DNA from: Adiantum capillus-veneris
Lineage: Eukaryota; Streptophyta; Polypodiopsida; Polypodiales; Pteridaceae
Assembly (NCBI GenBank): GCA_014529385.2
Contig: CM043945.1
Span: 156,496,741-156,560,740, forward strand
DNA: 64,000 bases
Direction of reading: 5' to 3'
The position numbers were made by a program, and so were the translations under genes. A model generated the notes under the pieces. The model was not told where the DNA came from. It saw only the letters and a program-made list of their open reading frames with translations, and did no database searches. Below are positions 33,014 through 49,706 of this stretch, piece by piece (the first letter of the stretch is position 1; every line of letters starts with the position of its first letter).

Positions 33014-33634
33014 TTATTGGAATCCAAGCTGCCTCACTCTCTCTAGCTTCCATTCCTTATGCTTTGCAACCTTTACTGCATCATCAAATGTAGGTGGCCT
33101 TTTAAGCTCAACATTTAACTTCAAATCAACCCTCAAAATTTTCATAAACATACACTTTTGAAGCATAAGAGGAGGAGCATCACTGCCCAAAGAAACACAC
33201 CATCTCTTCCACAAGGCATTGAACTCTTTGACAAAGGCATCTACACTTTGATCATCACATTGCACAAGTCCTTCAATGGAGTGCCATACATTTGTTGGGT
33301 CCTCTACCTTCTTGAAATTCTCAAGGAAACCCTTCTTTAATGCATCATAAGTCATCATCAATGGAGGTTGAGATGATTTCAACCAAAACTCATACCATAT
33401 CCTTGCATCCTCTTTCAAGCAAAAGAACCCAATCTGGAGCATAATCATTGGATCTTCCTTATTTGCCATCAAACAAGAAAACTCCATCTTTTCAATGAAT
33501 TCATCAGCATCCTCACCTACATAGACATAGAACCTTGGAAACTCTGTCATCATAGCCATCAAATTTGTCAATTGAAGGTCACTTGAAGAAGATCCTCGGT
33601 GGCAGGCACCAAAACACTGTTGGGAAACAAGCAA
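33014..33634 (-). CDS. Gag (retrotransposon capsid domain) of element G
   Basis: A 206-codon open frame that covers the retrotransposon-gag fold: AMMTEFPRFYVYVGEDADEF (start of the domain), ANKEDPMIMLQIGFFCLKED-type helices with ARIWYEFW (the W-Y/W signature), LKKGFLENFKK and SVDAFVKEFNALWKR, with PPTFDDAVKVAKHKEWKLER at the end. No zinc knuckle. The first dozen residues overlap the LTR edge, so the true start is likely later, at MAMMTEF. It ends with a TAA followed by more acidic reading. This is the only substantial coding region of G and is unusually open for this window. Confidence 0.75.
   Translation of the reverse strand: MLVSQQCFGACHRGSSSSDLQLTNLMAMMTEFPRFYVYVGEDADEFIEKMEFSCLMANKEDPMIMLQIGFFCLKEDARIWYEFWLKSSQPPLMMTYDALKKGFLENFKKVEDPTNVWHSIEGLVQCDDQSVDAFVKEFNALWKRWCVSLGSDAPPLMLQKCMFMKILRVDLKLNVELKRPPTFDDAVKVAKHKEWKLERVRQLGFQ
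33595..33614 (-). other. Primer-binding site of element G
   Basis: TTTTGGTGCCTGCCACCG on the element strand, 3 bp inside the upper LTR. Same class as the element A site. Confidence 0.55.
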
Positions 33635-34494
33635 ACTGAAACACCTCTATAACGATGTCACCCAAGAGCATTGAATTAGCACAAAAAGAACACAAAAAGC
33701 TTTGGAAAACTCATTTTACACACCACTAATCCAACAAGAGTAGTCCCCTTGAGAATTTACTGGTAGTCGCCCACCCAAGAGACTATGTCACAAAGAAGGA
33801 AGAAACCTGTTTAGGTAAGGATTTACGGATGTTTCCTACCAATGCTCTTGAAAACAAAGATTTCTCCTTCATAAAAAAACACTTTAAAAGTCTCCCTTCA
33901 AAGCATACATCACCCACAAGATGTATGGGTTTCCACAACTCAACCTACATAGTTTTGTCCCAAAGCTGCCATACACTATAGGCTGCAGAGAACAGACCAT
34001 AACTCCAAAACCCCAACTCCAAAATACATGATTTCAAACTTCAAAAAATATCTGAAAAATATGCAAAAGAAGTGATAAAATCCTTCAAATTTAACCCATG
34101 CACAACTATGTGCAAAATCAACGCGAACAGGATGCTATAGCAGGAAGACTAGGTATAGAGAGAGCTAGTTGAGGGTAAAAAACTGCAACCAAAGGCATCA
34201 ACAAGCCAGAACGAGCTCAAACCTACAAAATTCTGAATTTTTTCTGAACGTTTTTAAGTTTGTACATGAGTTTAAGTTATATACAAGTCTCACTTCAAAA
34301 AACTCACTCACGAGCACTTACACTAGCCCGATAGCTGTCATCACTAGACTAGCGACTTGCAATGCATGTACATATGATTGCTAAAGCAAGCTAAAAACCC
34401 CACAAAAAGAAAGCCCACACACACTTTTGAAATCTAATGTGATGTACATATGTACAAAATTACAAAAGACGGGGTGTCAAAAATGCGCCCAACA
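33618..34494 (-). repeat. 5' LTR of element G
   Basis: Partner of 31111-31982, with the same 7-bp inverted termini. Confidence 0.85.
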
Positions 34495-34733
34495 ACGCCA
34501 AAAGCATCAAATTTGCTAAAAGTAATCCAAATGACTTTAAAATGGATCCACAGTTCATTACACAACTTCTACATGGATACTACATCATGTCTCATGTCAT
34601 ACATAGTGTCAGGCTTTAGCCTACAATCCAAGACAATAGTCAGAGCTTCATTCATACAATAAATGCTAACAACAGCAATATAGTGGCATCTGATAGATGA
34701 AGTGACACATCAAATGTGTTACAATGGACTATA

Positions 34734-35294
34734 TGCATAAAATCTAATATCTCCCTATGCCAAATGATTTTCTCATATTGAATTGATGATTTAATGTGGG
34801 AAAATGAATGGGAACAAGAGTTAGAAAATAGATATGTGCTTTAAGTTATATCTCAGCACGGGACCAAAAGGAGAGAAGACTACATTTCATTAAGGGTCAA
34901 AAAGGGAGATCTATGGTCTACAAAAGAGTAATGAGTAGGTAATGGAGCTTACAATACATTAGGGTTAGCTTCATTAAATACTTCCAAAGGTTAGTGTTAA
35001 AAATCCTTAGACCTAAGACCTTTAGACCTTGGGTAAGCTAGGCATGTGCTTGAGATTCTTGTCATGCTTGAGTTGACTAAGGTGCTTGAGGTGCTTCTCG
35101 TGCTTCAGCTGACTAAGGTGGTTGAGATGCTTGTTTTTCTTGAGGACTAGGGTGCTTGAGGTGCTTGGCGTGCTTGATGACCAAGGTGATCGAGGTGCTT
35201 GTCATGCTTGATAATCAAGGTGCTTGTGGTGTGCAAGTCAAAGATGATCCCTACAAAGGAGGGGACAAGCCCTAAAGGTAGGGGCATGAGAGAG

Positions 35295-35345
<51 letters not shown>

Positions 35346-36344
35346 AAGGCAAGACAAAACTCAAGAGGCATTAAGGACACATGTCAAGCACCTACCCATT
35401 TTGCCTTCAAGCCATGCCCAAAGGATATTGGATAGTCTTAGGGAGGTCCAATGAGAATTTAGATGCATGTAAATAATCAATTAAGCTCTCTCTCTCTCTC
35501 TCTCAAAGAGGGAAATAAGGACACCTGTCCAAATGCTACCCCTATTGCTTGAAATGACCATAGCTTGTGATTGGCTAGGCTTTTCAAGGGACAATAGGCA
35601 TCAAGCTAGAGTAAATGGAGAGAGGGGTTGACATAGGCAAGGAAGAGACCTCCTTTTTGCACATTCTACACACTCTCACACATTCTCTCATTGTGTTGAG
35701 CAAGAACTTCATTTCCTTCTCCAAGCTTGAGAAGTAGAGGGCCTACACCAACACCTCTTGGCTATGGAATGCAAATCCAACCAAGAGTCAAGCTTCAAGG
35801 GAATTCTCACCTTCTCTACTATCTATATTACTATGCTAAGCTAACTCCAAGAGTAATCGATGGTAAAGAAATTACCTCTTTCTCGCTTGTTACTTCTTCC
35901 TCTTCCCTTCTCTCACTCCGTGCTAGCTCTCTCCATGTTTGAAGGTGTTTGAGATCTTGGGATTGAGGCCGAGGACAAGTTAATGATTTTTCAAGTTAGT
36001 TACTGGTATAATATTGGTGCATGAAGCTTAATATTTTCATGGCATTGACAAGGTTTCTAGGAACACAAAGTATGTATTGTACCAAGCCTCTCTTCAAGGG
36101 AGAATCTATATTACAAGAGCCTTTTGGAGGGGAAACGTGCTCCAAGTCCTCAATTGTGGTCAATTTCTCTAATTCTATCTTTTTTTACAAGTATTATTCA
36201 TGCCAAGCTAGCTAGGTATAATGTTCATTTTGCTACCTTTAATCAAGTACTCTCCTTATGCTTTTAAGAATTCTCTTAAGAAAATTCTCACTATTGTTAC
36301 TTTAATTCCGCTACAATTAATGTTGTTAGCCATATTACATTACA
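34734..36344 (+). repeat. M2: 5'-type LTR of the M family
   Basis: 1611 bp, TGCATAAAATC…CATTACA, inverted relative to M1. Its end is followed at once by a PBS, so it is a 5' LTR rather than a solo LTR. It includes a CA run at 35297-35342 and a short CT run near 35486. The rest of its element is missing: about 135 bp after the PBS the sequence becomes element C-type pol. Confidence 0.8.
35297..35342. repeat. CA microsatellite in M2
   Basis: Uninterrupted CA run of about 46 bp; M1 has shorter GT-rich sequence at the corresponding place (28300-28330). Confidence 0.9.
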
Positions 36345-36358
36345 TTGGTGTCAGAGTT
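36345..36358 (+). other. Primer-binding site next to M2
   Basis: TTGGTGTCAGAG follows the LTR end CATTACA. One base differs from the plant initiator-Met PBS core TGGTATCAGAG. Confidence 0.65.
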
Positions 36359-36479
36359 ATTGGTTTCTCTTTTCCTGCTTAAGAAGAAAGGTCTTAACTT
36401 GTCCATGAAAGGTTGGAGTTTTTTGTTGCATGAGTGTACGTGGGACATGGATTTATTATCCCAATAGAAACGAATTAAG

Positions 36480-36628
36480 TTCAAGGTATGTTCCAATTTC
36501 AAGAAAAATAATCAAAGTCTCTAAGAGAAGAGGAGATAGTGATCTAGAAGAAGTTGAGAAGGAGGAAGATAAAACCACAGGTGAAGAGCAATGTGAAGAT
36601 GAAGTGTTGGAAGCTATCAATAAACTTT
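36480..36628 (+). pseudogene. Integrase C-terminal tail, element C family
   Basis: SRKIIKVSKRRGDSDLEEVE and onward to EVLEAINK matches the end of the element C polyprotein at 52170-52310 (ARKRIKVFKRRGDSDPEDVE). It joins directly to the C-type LTR, without the ~650 bp that separates them at 52.3-52.9 kb. It may be the end of a neighbouring C-family copy that shares this LTR. Confidence 0.65.
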
Positions 36629-38043
36629 TGATGATTTTTTTACACAAGGTTCTAGTCCGAATTGGAAAAAGTATATAAAATGGGGATCGTAGCTTATGAG
36701 CTGAATGTTTTGTCCCTAGGTTTATATTTTTACTTGGAGCCATGGTTGAGGAGATATGATCAAAATACTTGACCCCAGTCTTCCCACATCATGCAGGGAT
36801 AGCTCATTTCAAACTTTGCCAGTTCCTGTTCACACTGACTCTTCTCTTTCTTGTGTAACCCTTGGGGGTTTCCTTCACCTATAAAAGGTGACCTCTTCTT
36901 CTTTGAAATTCATTCAAGGGGGAGTGAGAGGATTCATGCCAAATTATCCTTTAGCACTAAACTTGCCCCTGAGGAAGGCTAGTTAAACTTGAAAGCATCC
37001 TTTTAAACATCAACTCCAATCAATCAAAGCCGAAGTATTCTATCTCTTGCCATCTTCATCAAATTGGAATTTTTTTTTGAAGGGGTTGATAAGTAAGGTG
37101 TTTTTTTTTTGCTTTTTAATTTTGTTACTTTTGTTTTTCATCTCCAAGCGCAACCTATACATCCACGTCTTCTACTACTTCTACCTCTACTCCTATCTCC
37201 ATCTCTCTTGTGTCCTAATTGTTTCTCTTGAAGGCATTCAAGAAACAATGCTCTATCAACAAACTTCTTGTGAACAAATACTAGTGCACAAGGTACATCT
37301 CTTCCACTACATGTATATCTCTCCCCGAAGTATCCTTATTGTCTACGGACAAGAATAGGGCTTGGGAGGGAAACTTATCTTCTATTTACTTCTCTCATAT
37401 CTATATTTTTCACATACTAGAGTTCTCCTAGATGAATAATCCCCATGATGTGAATTTCTATTGCTTCCACTATGTGTAATCTATTGCAAATAATGTATGG
37501 ATTAGCCGCCATAAAGTACACTTTTAACAACGTATATTGTTTCTCTTTGGCCCAAAAAGAGAAATCAATGAAATACCTCTATCATCGAATCTCATCATAC
37601 TACCCCTTATAGACTATAAATTTTCTTTTCACATAAGTGTAGTTATCTTCTATGAATCAAGAGAATTTGTACACACAATTAATCCCAATCACTAGACAAA
37701 ACATATATATTATGGTAAGCACAAAATTACAATTCCAAAGAATAATTTGTAGCCTGTTTGGTCAGCAAAGATTGAATGCCATTAACTCATCTGTTAACCC
37801 TTTTATACTACCCATGATACGATACGACCATAGCCTTGATGTTTTCATCTTTGTGTTGTTTTTATATTCTTTTTTGTGTTCTTTCTTTGTGTGTGTGAGT
37901 GCAAGAGAGAAAGAGTGGGGATTCTTTGATTGGACTTCCTTCGAAACCCTAGACTTCACGGCATCTATGGTATAACTCCTTCATATAGTTTTTGGAGAGC
38001 TCTCACAATCTCTCACAGCCAAAATCCCGGTCCTTTCCTGGCA
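36629..38043 (+). repeat. 5' LTR of element C (left end trimmed)
   Basis: About 1.4 kb matching 52967-53651 plus 58931-59651 (for example GTAGCTTATGAGCTGAATG, CCTATAAAAGGTGACCTCTT). It starts about 20 bp inside the LTR. CTATAAAAGGTGACC (near 36880) is a likely TATA box, shared by both LTRs (53210). It ends …TTTCCTGGCA. Confidence 0.75.
36878..36888 (+). promoter_or_regulatory. TATA box of the element C LTR
   Basis: CTATAAAAGG in the first quarter of the LTR, conserved in the 3' LTR near 53212. It lies downstream of a C-rich stretch and CCTTGGGGGTTTCC. Confidence 0.5.
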
Positions 38044-38265
38044 ATACTGCAAACTTCTCAATATATTCTTGGTGAGAGTGATGCGAATCTGCCAGGGTGA
38101 GATTTTGTGGGTAACCATGAGTGATCATGTGGAACAACATGGTATGCATTTCAACCTAGCAACAATGCAAATGTTTCAAGCATTTGCAATGTTCATGTAA
38201 CAACAACATGCCACTGAAAGAAGGGAGATTTCAGCAACCTAATCCATACAAGTGGTCGTAACAGA

Positions 38266-39384
38266 ATGGATCAGTTTAATGGAAAATATGTAACCAAGTA
38301 CTTGCGCAAGTATGTGAAGGAGGTGGAGCTGCATCGCGTGTCAGAAGGTGAGATGATTCAAAGCTTTGAGCTAGTTGTTGCTCCAGAAATTAGGGAACAT
38401 GTTAGGAAAATTAAAGATAGGCATGGGAGAAACTGGGAAGAACTCAAGGTAGCTTTGAAGGAGGAATATTTCATGGAGGACTTCGAGAGAGTGACCAAAA
38501 TAACATTCTTAGAAAGGGTAGTCAAGCCAAAGAAATGACTATCGATAACAAAGCTACTTAGGGAATTTGAGCGGTGCTATATGCATAACTCACCAGGACA
38601 AAAAAGGCCACACTAGATGCAGAGAAGCCAAATATTTTCTTACAAGCTACATATAAGAGCTTCAAGAGAATTTGGAGCTTCTTCTTGAAGTTAAAGATGC
38701 TGAGCAAGGACTAAAGATTGAATGGAATGAGGTTGAAGGTGATGTCTCCCTGCTTGCCAAACAACAAAAAAGAAGGGACAAGATGGAGGTAAATACTATA
38801 AGTCCTTCCACCTCAACTTCTGACAAAATGGTAAAGCCTACTTTTATAGCTCCTAAGTTTGATGAGTCCATGCTATATGAGTTTGTGAAGGGAATTCGTA
38901 ACTTGAAGGTGAAGCTTGCAAAGCTTCAAGAAAAACGACAACCGTCACGGCCACTTCTTAGGAAAAGACAATAGCCCAAAGAAGGTTTTGCTAATAGATG
39001 GATTTGGTGTGATAGTACAGACCATGTAAGAAGGGACTATGATAGTTTTACTGATGCTTTGACAAAAGCATCACTAAAAATGTTTTCTTTTTTAAGGATG
39101 GTATAATGCACTTAAGTAAGATAGGTCTACCCTTGAGAACTATCTTTGGGAAGGGGGAAATGAAAATCTTAATTGAAGATATGGTAACTAACCATGCCAC
39201 CTCTTCAATTGAGGTAGACTTATGGAGTTCAAATTGAGCATCTTTGTGATGAAGAGGTGATTGATCATCATGGTTGACTTTGGTAGCCAAATGTCATAGA
39301 ATTAGCTAAAAAGGGAAATCTTACAAAAGAGATTCTACATGAAGCAGGTGATTGCATACATGTAGAAACACGGAGCAGTGATCT
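38266..39384 (+). pseudogene. Gag of element C
   Basis: Gypsy gag. MDQFNGKYVTKYLRKYVKE, RNWEELKVALKEEYFMEDFE and KITFLERVVKP form the capsid-type domain (38266-38538). After a stop and a frameshift it continues as LLLEVKDAEQGLKIEWNEVE and a helical KGIRNLKVKLAKLQEK stretch (38672-38974). Then comes WIWCDSTDHVRRDYDSF (near 39.0 kb), a CxxxxHxxxxC zinc-knuckle relative whose last Cys is Tyr here. It reads to SSD at 39384, where element F begins, and resumes DPLDSM at 46288. Confidence 0.7.
39380..39384. repeat. Target duplication of element F, left (GATCT)
   Basis: GATCT against GATCC at 46288-46292. Differs at the last base. Reading of element C continues across with F removed. Confidence 0.6.
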
Positions 39385-40221
39385 TGTAGGGATGCGTTGT
39401 AGCACGACCTAATCGCAACCCACAAAATTGTCAAATCGTGGATCGGCAACCCGGCTAGGGCATGGAAGCACAAGCCTAAAATGTATAGACATAGAGGATT
39501 CAAGGGATCTTTCTATTCATCATAGAAAGAAGCCATGGAAAGGACTTCCTCTAATCAACAACACATTCCTACTTACTAATCACTCGCACACAATCACGGG
39601 GTTGAAATTAATCTCTCACATCAATCACTCTTATTCACAACTCTTAATCACATAACTACACAAGCATGCAATTAACATACCTACTCTGCATTAGTGTGTC
39701 CATTCAGACATAACCCCTCAATACGACTACGTATGCACACACACTAACCGCACCTTGTAGAGAGAGATGAAGACAAGGAAGGCATAGCCCTCACACACCA
39801 TGGCCAATGGTGTGGATATAATAGATTAACTAAAAAAAGGGATTAGGAGATCTACCATCACACTAATACAATCTCACTCCACATAATGAAAACAAAGAAG
39901 ACTAATAAGAAAGAAAGTGTAATTGATTATTAGAAATCAAGAGCTACATGGGCATGGAAAGCCCATGAACCTCATGACCATCCATTCTACAAAGAGGAGA
40001 ACTCACCCAAGAATGATTACTCATTAATCATAGGGCTCTTTTATAGCTTTGGGCCTCAAATCCTTCAACTATGGGATAAAGTTGAGCTCTCTAGCTTAGA
40101 CTCATACAACTTTGGAACTCCTAAATGAGCCCAAGCCCTATACAATGAAAAGGAGATATTATGCAATATAGCACATCCACAGCTTGGTGCATAATTGGTT
40201 TTGTGTTAGCCGCTGCTAACA
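39385..40221 (-). repeat. 3' LTR of element F (complete)
   Basis: 837 bp, TGTAGGGATGCG…GCTGCTAACA. From AACACATTCCTACTTACTAA onward it matches 45632-46287. Confidence 0.75.
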
Positions 40222-40234
40222 TTTCCCCCTTCCT
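40222..40234 (-). other. Polypurine tract of element F
   Basis: AGGAAGGGGGAAA on the minus strand, directly before the LTR start TGTTAGC. Confidence 0.7.
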
Positions 40235-45631
<5,397 letters not shown>

Positions 45632-46287
45632 AACACATTCCTACTTACTAATCACTTGCACACAATCAGGGGGTTGAAATTAACCTCTCACTTCAATCAC
45701 TCTTATTCACAACTCTTTATCACATAACTACACAAGCATGCAATTAACATACCTACTCCGCATTAGTGTGTCCATTCCGGCAAAACCCCTCAATGCGACT
45801 ACGTATGCACACACACTAACCGCACACCTTGTAGAGAGAGATGAAGAGAAGGAAGGCATATCCCTCACACACCATGGAAAATGGTGTGGATAGAATAGAA
45901 AGGGATTAGGAGATCTACCATCACACTAATACAATTTCACTCCACATAATCAAACAAAGAATACTAAAAAGAAAGAAAGTGTAATTGATTATTAGAAATC
46001 AAGAGCTACATGGACATGGAGAGCTCATGAGCCTCATGACCATCCACTCTACAAAGAGGAGAACTCACCCAAGAATCACTACTCATTAATCATAGGGCTC
46101 TTTTGTAGCTTTGGACCTCAAACCCTTCAGCTATGGGATAAAGTTGAGCTCTCTAGCCTAGAGTCATACAACTTTGGAACTCCTAAATGAGCCCAAGCCC
46201 TATACAATGAAAAGGAAATATTGTGCACTATAGCACATCCACAGCTTGGTGCATAATTGGTGTAGCCTGTGTTAGCCGTTGCTAACA
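45632..46287 (-). repeat. 5' LTR of element F (shortened)
   Basis: Matches the last ~660 bp of the lower LTR. The portion corresponding to 39385-39557 is missing, along with any PBS. Confidence 0.75.
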
Positions 46288-46830
46288 GATCCATTGGATT
46301 CAATGTCTATGCATGCCTACATTACAAATTGCCAAAGCCATGAATCCATTGTAGAAGAAAAGCGTAGGCATGAAAATGGTGATGAAGGGCCTTCAAAAAG
46401 AGCTACAAGAAGTGGAGGGAGGAATGATGTAGAACCTTTGCAAGTACCACCAACACAGGAGACACCTTCACCACAGTCAACCATGGAGGAATCTACAACA
46501 TAGAAGAGAAAGAAGTCGATAAAAAGTAAGCCAAAAGGACCGGCTTTTAAACTACAATCTGACATTGAGCCTGCTACAGACTTGAAGAAATTTCTAGAGG
46601 AGAGGATTTTGAATAGCAAGGTTGAGTTTAATTTGGGGGAGGTGCTTGGCAAAGCCAAGTGTTAATTCCATGAAGAAATTAATCGACATCATCAAGAGAA
46701 AGAAGAAAACACTTGGAGAGTCTATTTGCCCACAAGCTGAAGGCAATATTGTGAAGACACAAGGAGTACAGGTGCATGCTAAAGAAGGTGATGAAGATGT
46801 GGTGGGATGCTACCAATCTTTTTAGAATGT
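46288..46830 (+). pseudogene. Gag-pol linker of element C
   Basis: Continues gag after element F: DPLDSMSMHAYITNCQSHES (46288) then a charged KRATRSGGRNDVEPLQ linker. After a TAG come SDIEPATDLKKFLEERILNS and the basic helix KLIDIIKRKKKT. One or two frame changes (near 46625). It leads into the protease, so the element interrupted by F reads straight through from 39384. Confidence 0.55.
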
Positions 46831-46837
46831 AAGGAAA

Positions 46838-47292
46838 GTGAAATTTGCTGATGATGGGGAAGAATCTCAAATTATTCCTAGGAGCCACTATTCTAGAAGC
46901 CATTTGGCACGGGCTACTACAGAGACATTGGTCCAGGTAGGTGATCTTAAAGAACCATTTTTTCTCTTAATTGACCATGGTTATGAAATAAATATAATGT
47001 CAAAAAGTCTTTATAACAAATGTAAATGGCCAATGGACACAGAATATGGTTGGATGGTCAGAGTGGCAAACAGTTCATCAGGTGGTATGCAGCATGTCCA
47101 AGTGTAAAGGTGACAATAGGTTATGTAAAGGTCAAACAAAAATTCTTTATACAGGACACATGTTCATATCATGTTGTCCTTGGACAGCCCTACATTGTGG
47201 GAGTTCAAATGGAAACAAAGGTAATGGATGATGTTCAACCTATGCCAAGATATGAAGCAAAGATGGTAAACGTGTTGTTCAATTTCTCATAG
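46838..47292 (+). pseudogene. Retropepsin-like protease of element C
   Basis: Two overlapping frames hold the fold: FFLLIDHGYEINIMSKSLYN (catalytic Asp in DHG, a DSG variant) and, one frame on, VKQKFFIQDTCSYHVVLGQP then YI (the hydrophobic-LGQP strand near the C-terminus). A frameshift lies near 47085 between them. Together about 135 residues, the normal length of a plant gypsy protease domain. Confidence 0.65.
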
Positions 47293-47870
47293 TTTGTGTA
47301 AACCATGAAAGAAATTGTGATAACCTTAGAGATCATCCTCTTCCAAAGGTGAGCAAAGAGTTCATGATCATGGGGAAATGTTGGGTTTTGTCAAAGTACC
47401 ATTGTAAAGCGGGATTGCAGTGGTACAAGAAGAAAAAGGGTCTCACCTGATTAAAAAATACGTGAAACGGTTTTCAACGGGCTCCTTGGTAACAAGGAAT
47501 GGATCATTATGGTTTACAAAACTTGAAGATTTGAAGAGATGTGAGAGGAAATATGTACATAATGTACAATTAGGCATGAAAGAGAGTGGGTTGTTAGAGC
47601 CCACTGAAAATGTTTTGGGTTTGTGTGAACAAGTTTCTTTTGTAGATACTATGGGTGAGCTTGATGCTATAATGGAATCTAGTTTGCATCTTGAAAATGA
47701 ATTTGTGGAAGTATTCTCTATGGAAATGTATAAAGTAATAGAAGCCTTTAAATAAAAACAAATAGCTGGCCTAGAAGTCCATGTTGAAACTAATTACAAG
47801 AGTGTATCAAAGAAGGTGAAACCAATAGCTTCACCCTTATCACCCAACAACAGGGAAAAGATTGAGTAGG
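47293..47870 (+). pseudogene. Protease-RT connector of element C
   Basis: Interrupted reading, with one open part at 47420-47755 (TGSLVTRNGSLWFTKLEDLK, LDAIMESSLHLENEF). No known fold. It belongs to the polyprotein by position and strand. Confidence 0.4.
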
Positions 47871-47875
47871 ATTCT

Positions 47876-48480
47876 TTGCAACCAAGTTTGAGGAATCCTA
47901 AAAATATTAGGCATACCTTCATAAAGGAGTCTTTTCAAGAGTTGCAGATTGGTTGCAAGGAGTTTCTAACACAGGAGGAGGAAAAGTTCTTCAAAGAATG
48001 GAATCTACAGCCTATTTTAGTTCCAAAGGCTCATTTGCCCAAGTTAGTAAAGCTATTGAAGGAAAAGATCAAAATGGGGATTTTGGAGACTTCTTGTGCT
48101 CCATATTCAAACATGTTGTTCATAGGTCCAAAGAAGAATGGTGCTCTCCGCTTCATCCAAGATATGCAACCAGTGACAAGGTGACAATTAGAAATGTAGG
48201 TACATGTCCAATTGTGGATGAGTTTGTTGAGGAGTTTGTAGGGAGGGCAATCTACTCAATGGGGGATATCTACTCAAGGTATGATCAATTTTAGCTTGCA
48301 ATTGAAAGTAGAGACTTGACAACCATGAGGATATCTTTGGGTTTGGTAAGGATGTGTACCTTATCGGAGGGAACAACCAACTTGGTTGCACATATGATGA
48401 ATGGAATGAATAAGGTCCTACATGACTTTATTCCTCAAATCAAAATGCCTTTCATTGATGATTTTCCTATCAAAGGATGT
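47876..48480 (+). pseudogene. Reverse transcriptase of element C (first part)
   Basis: Polymerase that copies element RNA. EEEKFFKEWNLQPILVPKAH and KEKIKMGILETSCAPYSNML then FIGPKKNGALRFIQDMQPVT are the fingers region (P-x-S-N-x-x-F-x-x-x-K-K-x-G). After 48184 the frame is lost. The palm reads only in pieces, including a relic of the catalytic DD near 48455 (IDDF-like). Not functional. Confidence 0.65.
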
Positions 48481-48504
48481 TGAGAAGGTGAGAAAGATGA
48501 AGCT

Positions 48505-49385
48505 TTGGATATCAAGGGGTACCATAGGTTTGTGAAAACTCACATAAACGATTGTGATAAAATTCTATCTAGGTTGGAGGAAGTGAATCTTACTTTGTCA
48601 GGGAAAAAGTCTATGTTTGGTGTCAGTGAAGTGCGCATTGTGGAGCACATGTGCGGGCCATATGGTAGGAAACCTTGTCCAACAAAGGTAGATGCCATCC
48701 AAAAAATTAAAGAAACATACACTAGCATCACTGAAGCTAGAAGGTTTCTAGGAGCATGTGTCTTTTATGGTAGGAAACCTTATCCAACAAAGGTAGATGC
48801 CATCCAAAGAATGAAAGAAACATGTACTAGCATCACTGAGGCTATAAGTTTTCTGAGAGCATGTGTCTTTAATGTTATTTGCATTCCATATTATGTACAT
48901 GTAGCTGATTCTCTTTATGAATTGATTAGAAAGAATCAAAAGGTTAAATGGTATGAGTGTTAACGGCCAATAATTGTGACAGTAGACACCAGTCCTACAA
49001 AAATTGGATGGACAATAGGACAAGATAAAAAAGAAGGACACATGTATGTGGTGAGATTTGGATCAAAGGTACTAAGTACTCGCCAAAGAAACTATCCATA
49101 GATAAAGAGAGACTTATGGGGTATGGTTATAACCTTGAAAAATGAGAAAGAGTACCTAATTGGTGCATGTGTGGTTGTAGAAACAAATTGTCTACCACTT
49201 CTTGGGATGATTACAAGCTGCTCAACGCCAGACATTGCTATGTTGCGGTGGATTGCCTACATTAAGTCCTTAAATCTTGAGTTTAAGCACATTGCAGGTA
49301 AAGATAATACAGTGGAAGGTATGCTATCAAAGACAAGCTATGAAGATGAGTCACAGATGATTGACGAGGGAGATGATGTGTGCAT
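48505..49385 (+). pseudogene. RT thumb / RNase H of element C, with a 105-bp duplication
   Basis: CDKILSRLEEVNLTLSGKKS, IQKIKETYTSITEARRFLGA and IPYYVHVADSLYELIRKNQK are the thumb/connection (FLG…Y, HVA-x-x-LY). After a stop come PIIVTVDTSPTKIGWTIGQ, RFGSKVLSTRQRNY and ITLKNEKEYLIGACVVVETN, then KHIAGKDNTVEGMLSK (RNase H, with the terminal D-x-x-x-D/E region). YGRKP-CPTKVDAIQ…GACVF is repeated in frame, 105 bp apart (48661 and 48766). It ends at the insertion of copia D2 (49386). Confidence 0.7.
48661..48870 (+). repeat. In-frame tandem duplication, 105 bp x 2
   Basis: 35-codon unit GRKP[CY]PTKVDAIQ…ITEA…F[LR]…ACVF twice, at 48661 and 48766. Confidence 0.85.
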
Positions 49386-49706
49386 TGTAAAGAAAGAGGA
49401 TGCAAGAGAGCTACACAAGACAAGCACACACCACACAGAGATGGAAAGCTTCTTCTTCTTCTCACAGAAAAGAAGGTACAAAATGACTAAGTGCTAAAAC
49501 TGAAAAGTAGCACATATGTACATGCGGTCACTAAGTGTGAACTCGCTAGAAGCGTACTAGGCTGGCACTATAAGTGTAGTCCAACTGTAGAATCACTGGC
49601 AGAGATCCTCCGTGTCGGGCACCTAACGCGCCAGTGAGTAAATGCTGTAAGCGGCCAAGACCCATAGTGGATGACAGCTCAAGATGTAGAGCTTGACATC
49701 TCAACA
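49386..49706 (-). repeat. 3' LTR of copia D2
   Basis: Closely similar to 53652-53973 and 58609-58930. Confidence 0.85.

Larger units (their letters stand above)
31111..34494 (-). mobile_element. Element G: short gag-only LTR retrotransposon
   Basis: LTRs 31111-31982 and 33618-34494 (872 and 877 bp), with TGTTGGG…CCCAACA termini. The internal region is only 1635 bp and codes gag plus acidic ORFs, with no protease, RT or integrase. A PBS-like TTTTGGTGCCTGCCACCG lies at 33595-33614, 3 bp inside the upper LTR, so the element is minus-oriented. No clean target duplication (GACAC left, ACGCC right) and a poor PPT. The layout matches plant terminal-repeat gag elements (TR-GAG), which are mobilised in trans. 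Confidence 0.75.

Noticed and set aside
31111-34494. Target duplication for element G
   Set aside because: GACAC and ACGCC do not match; I could not support one.
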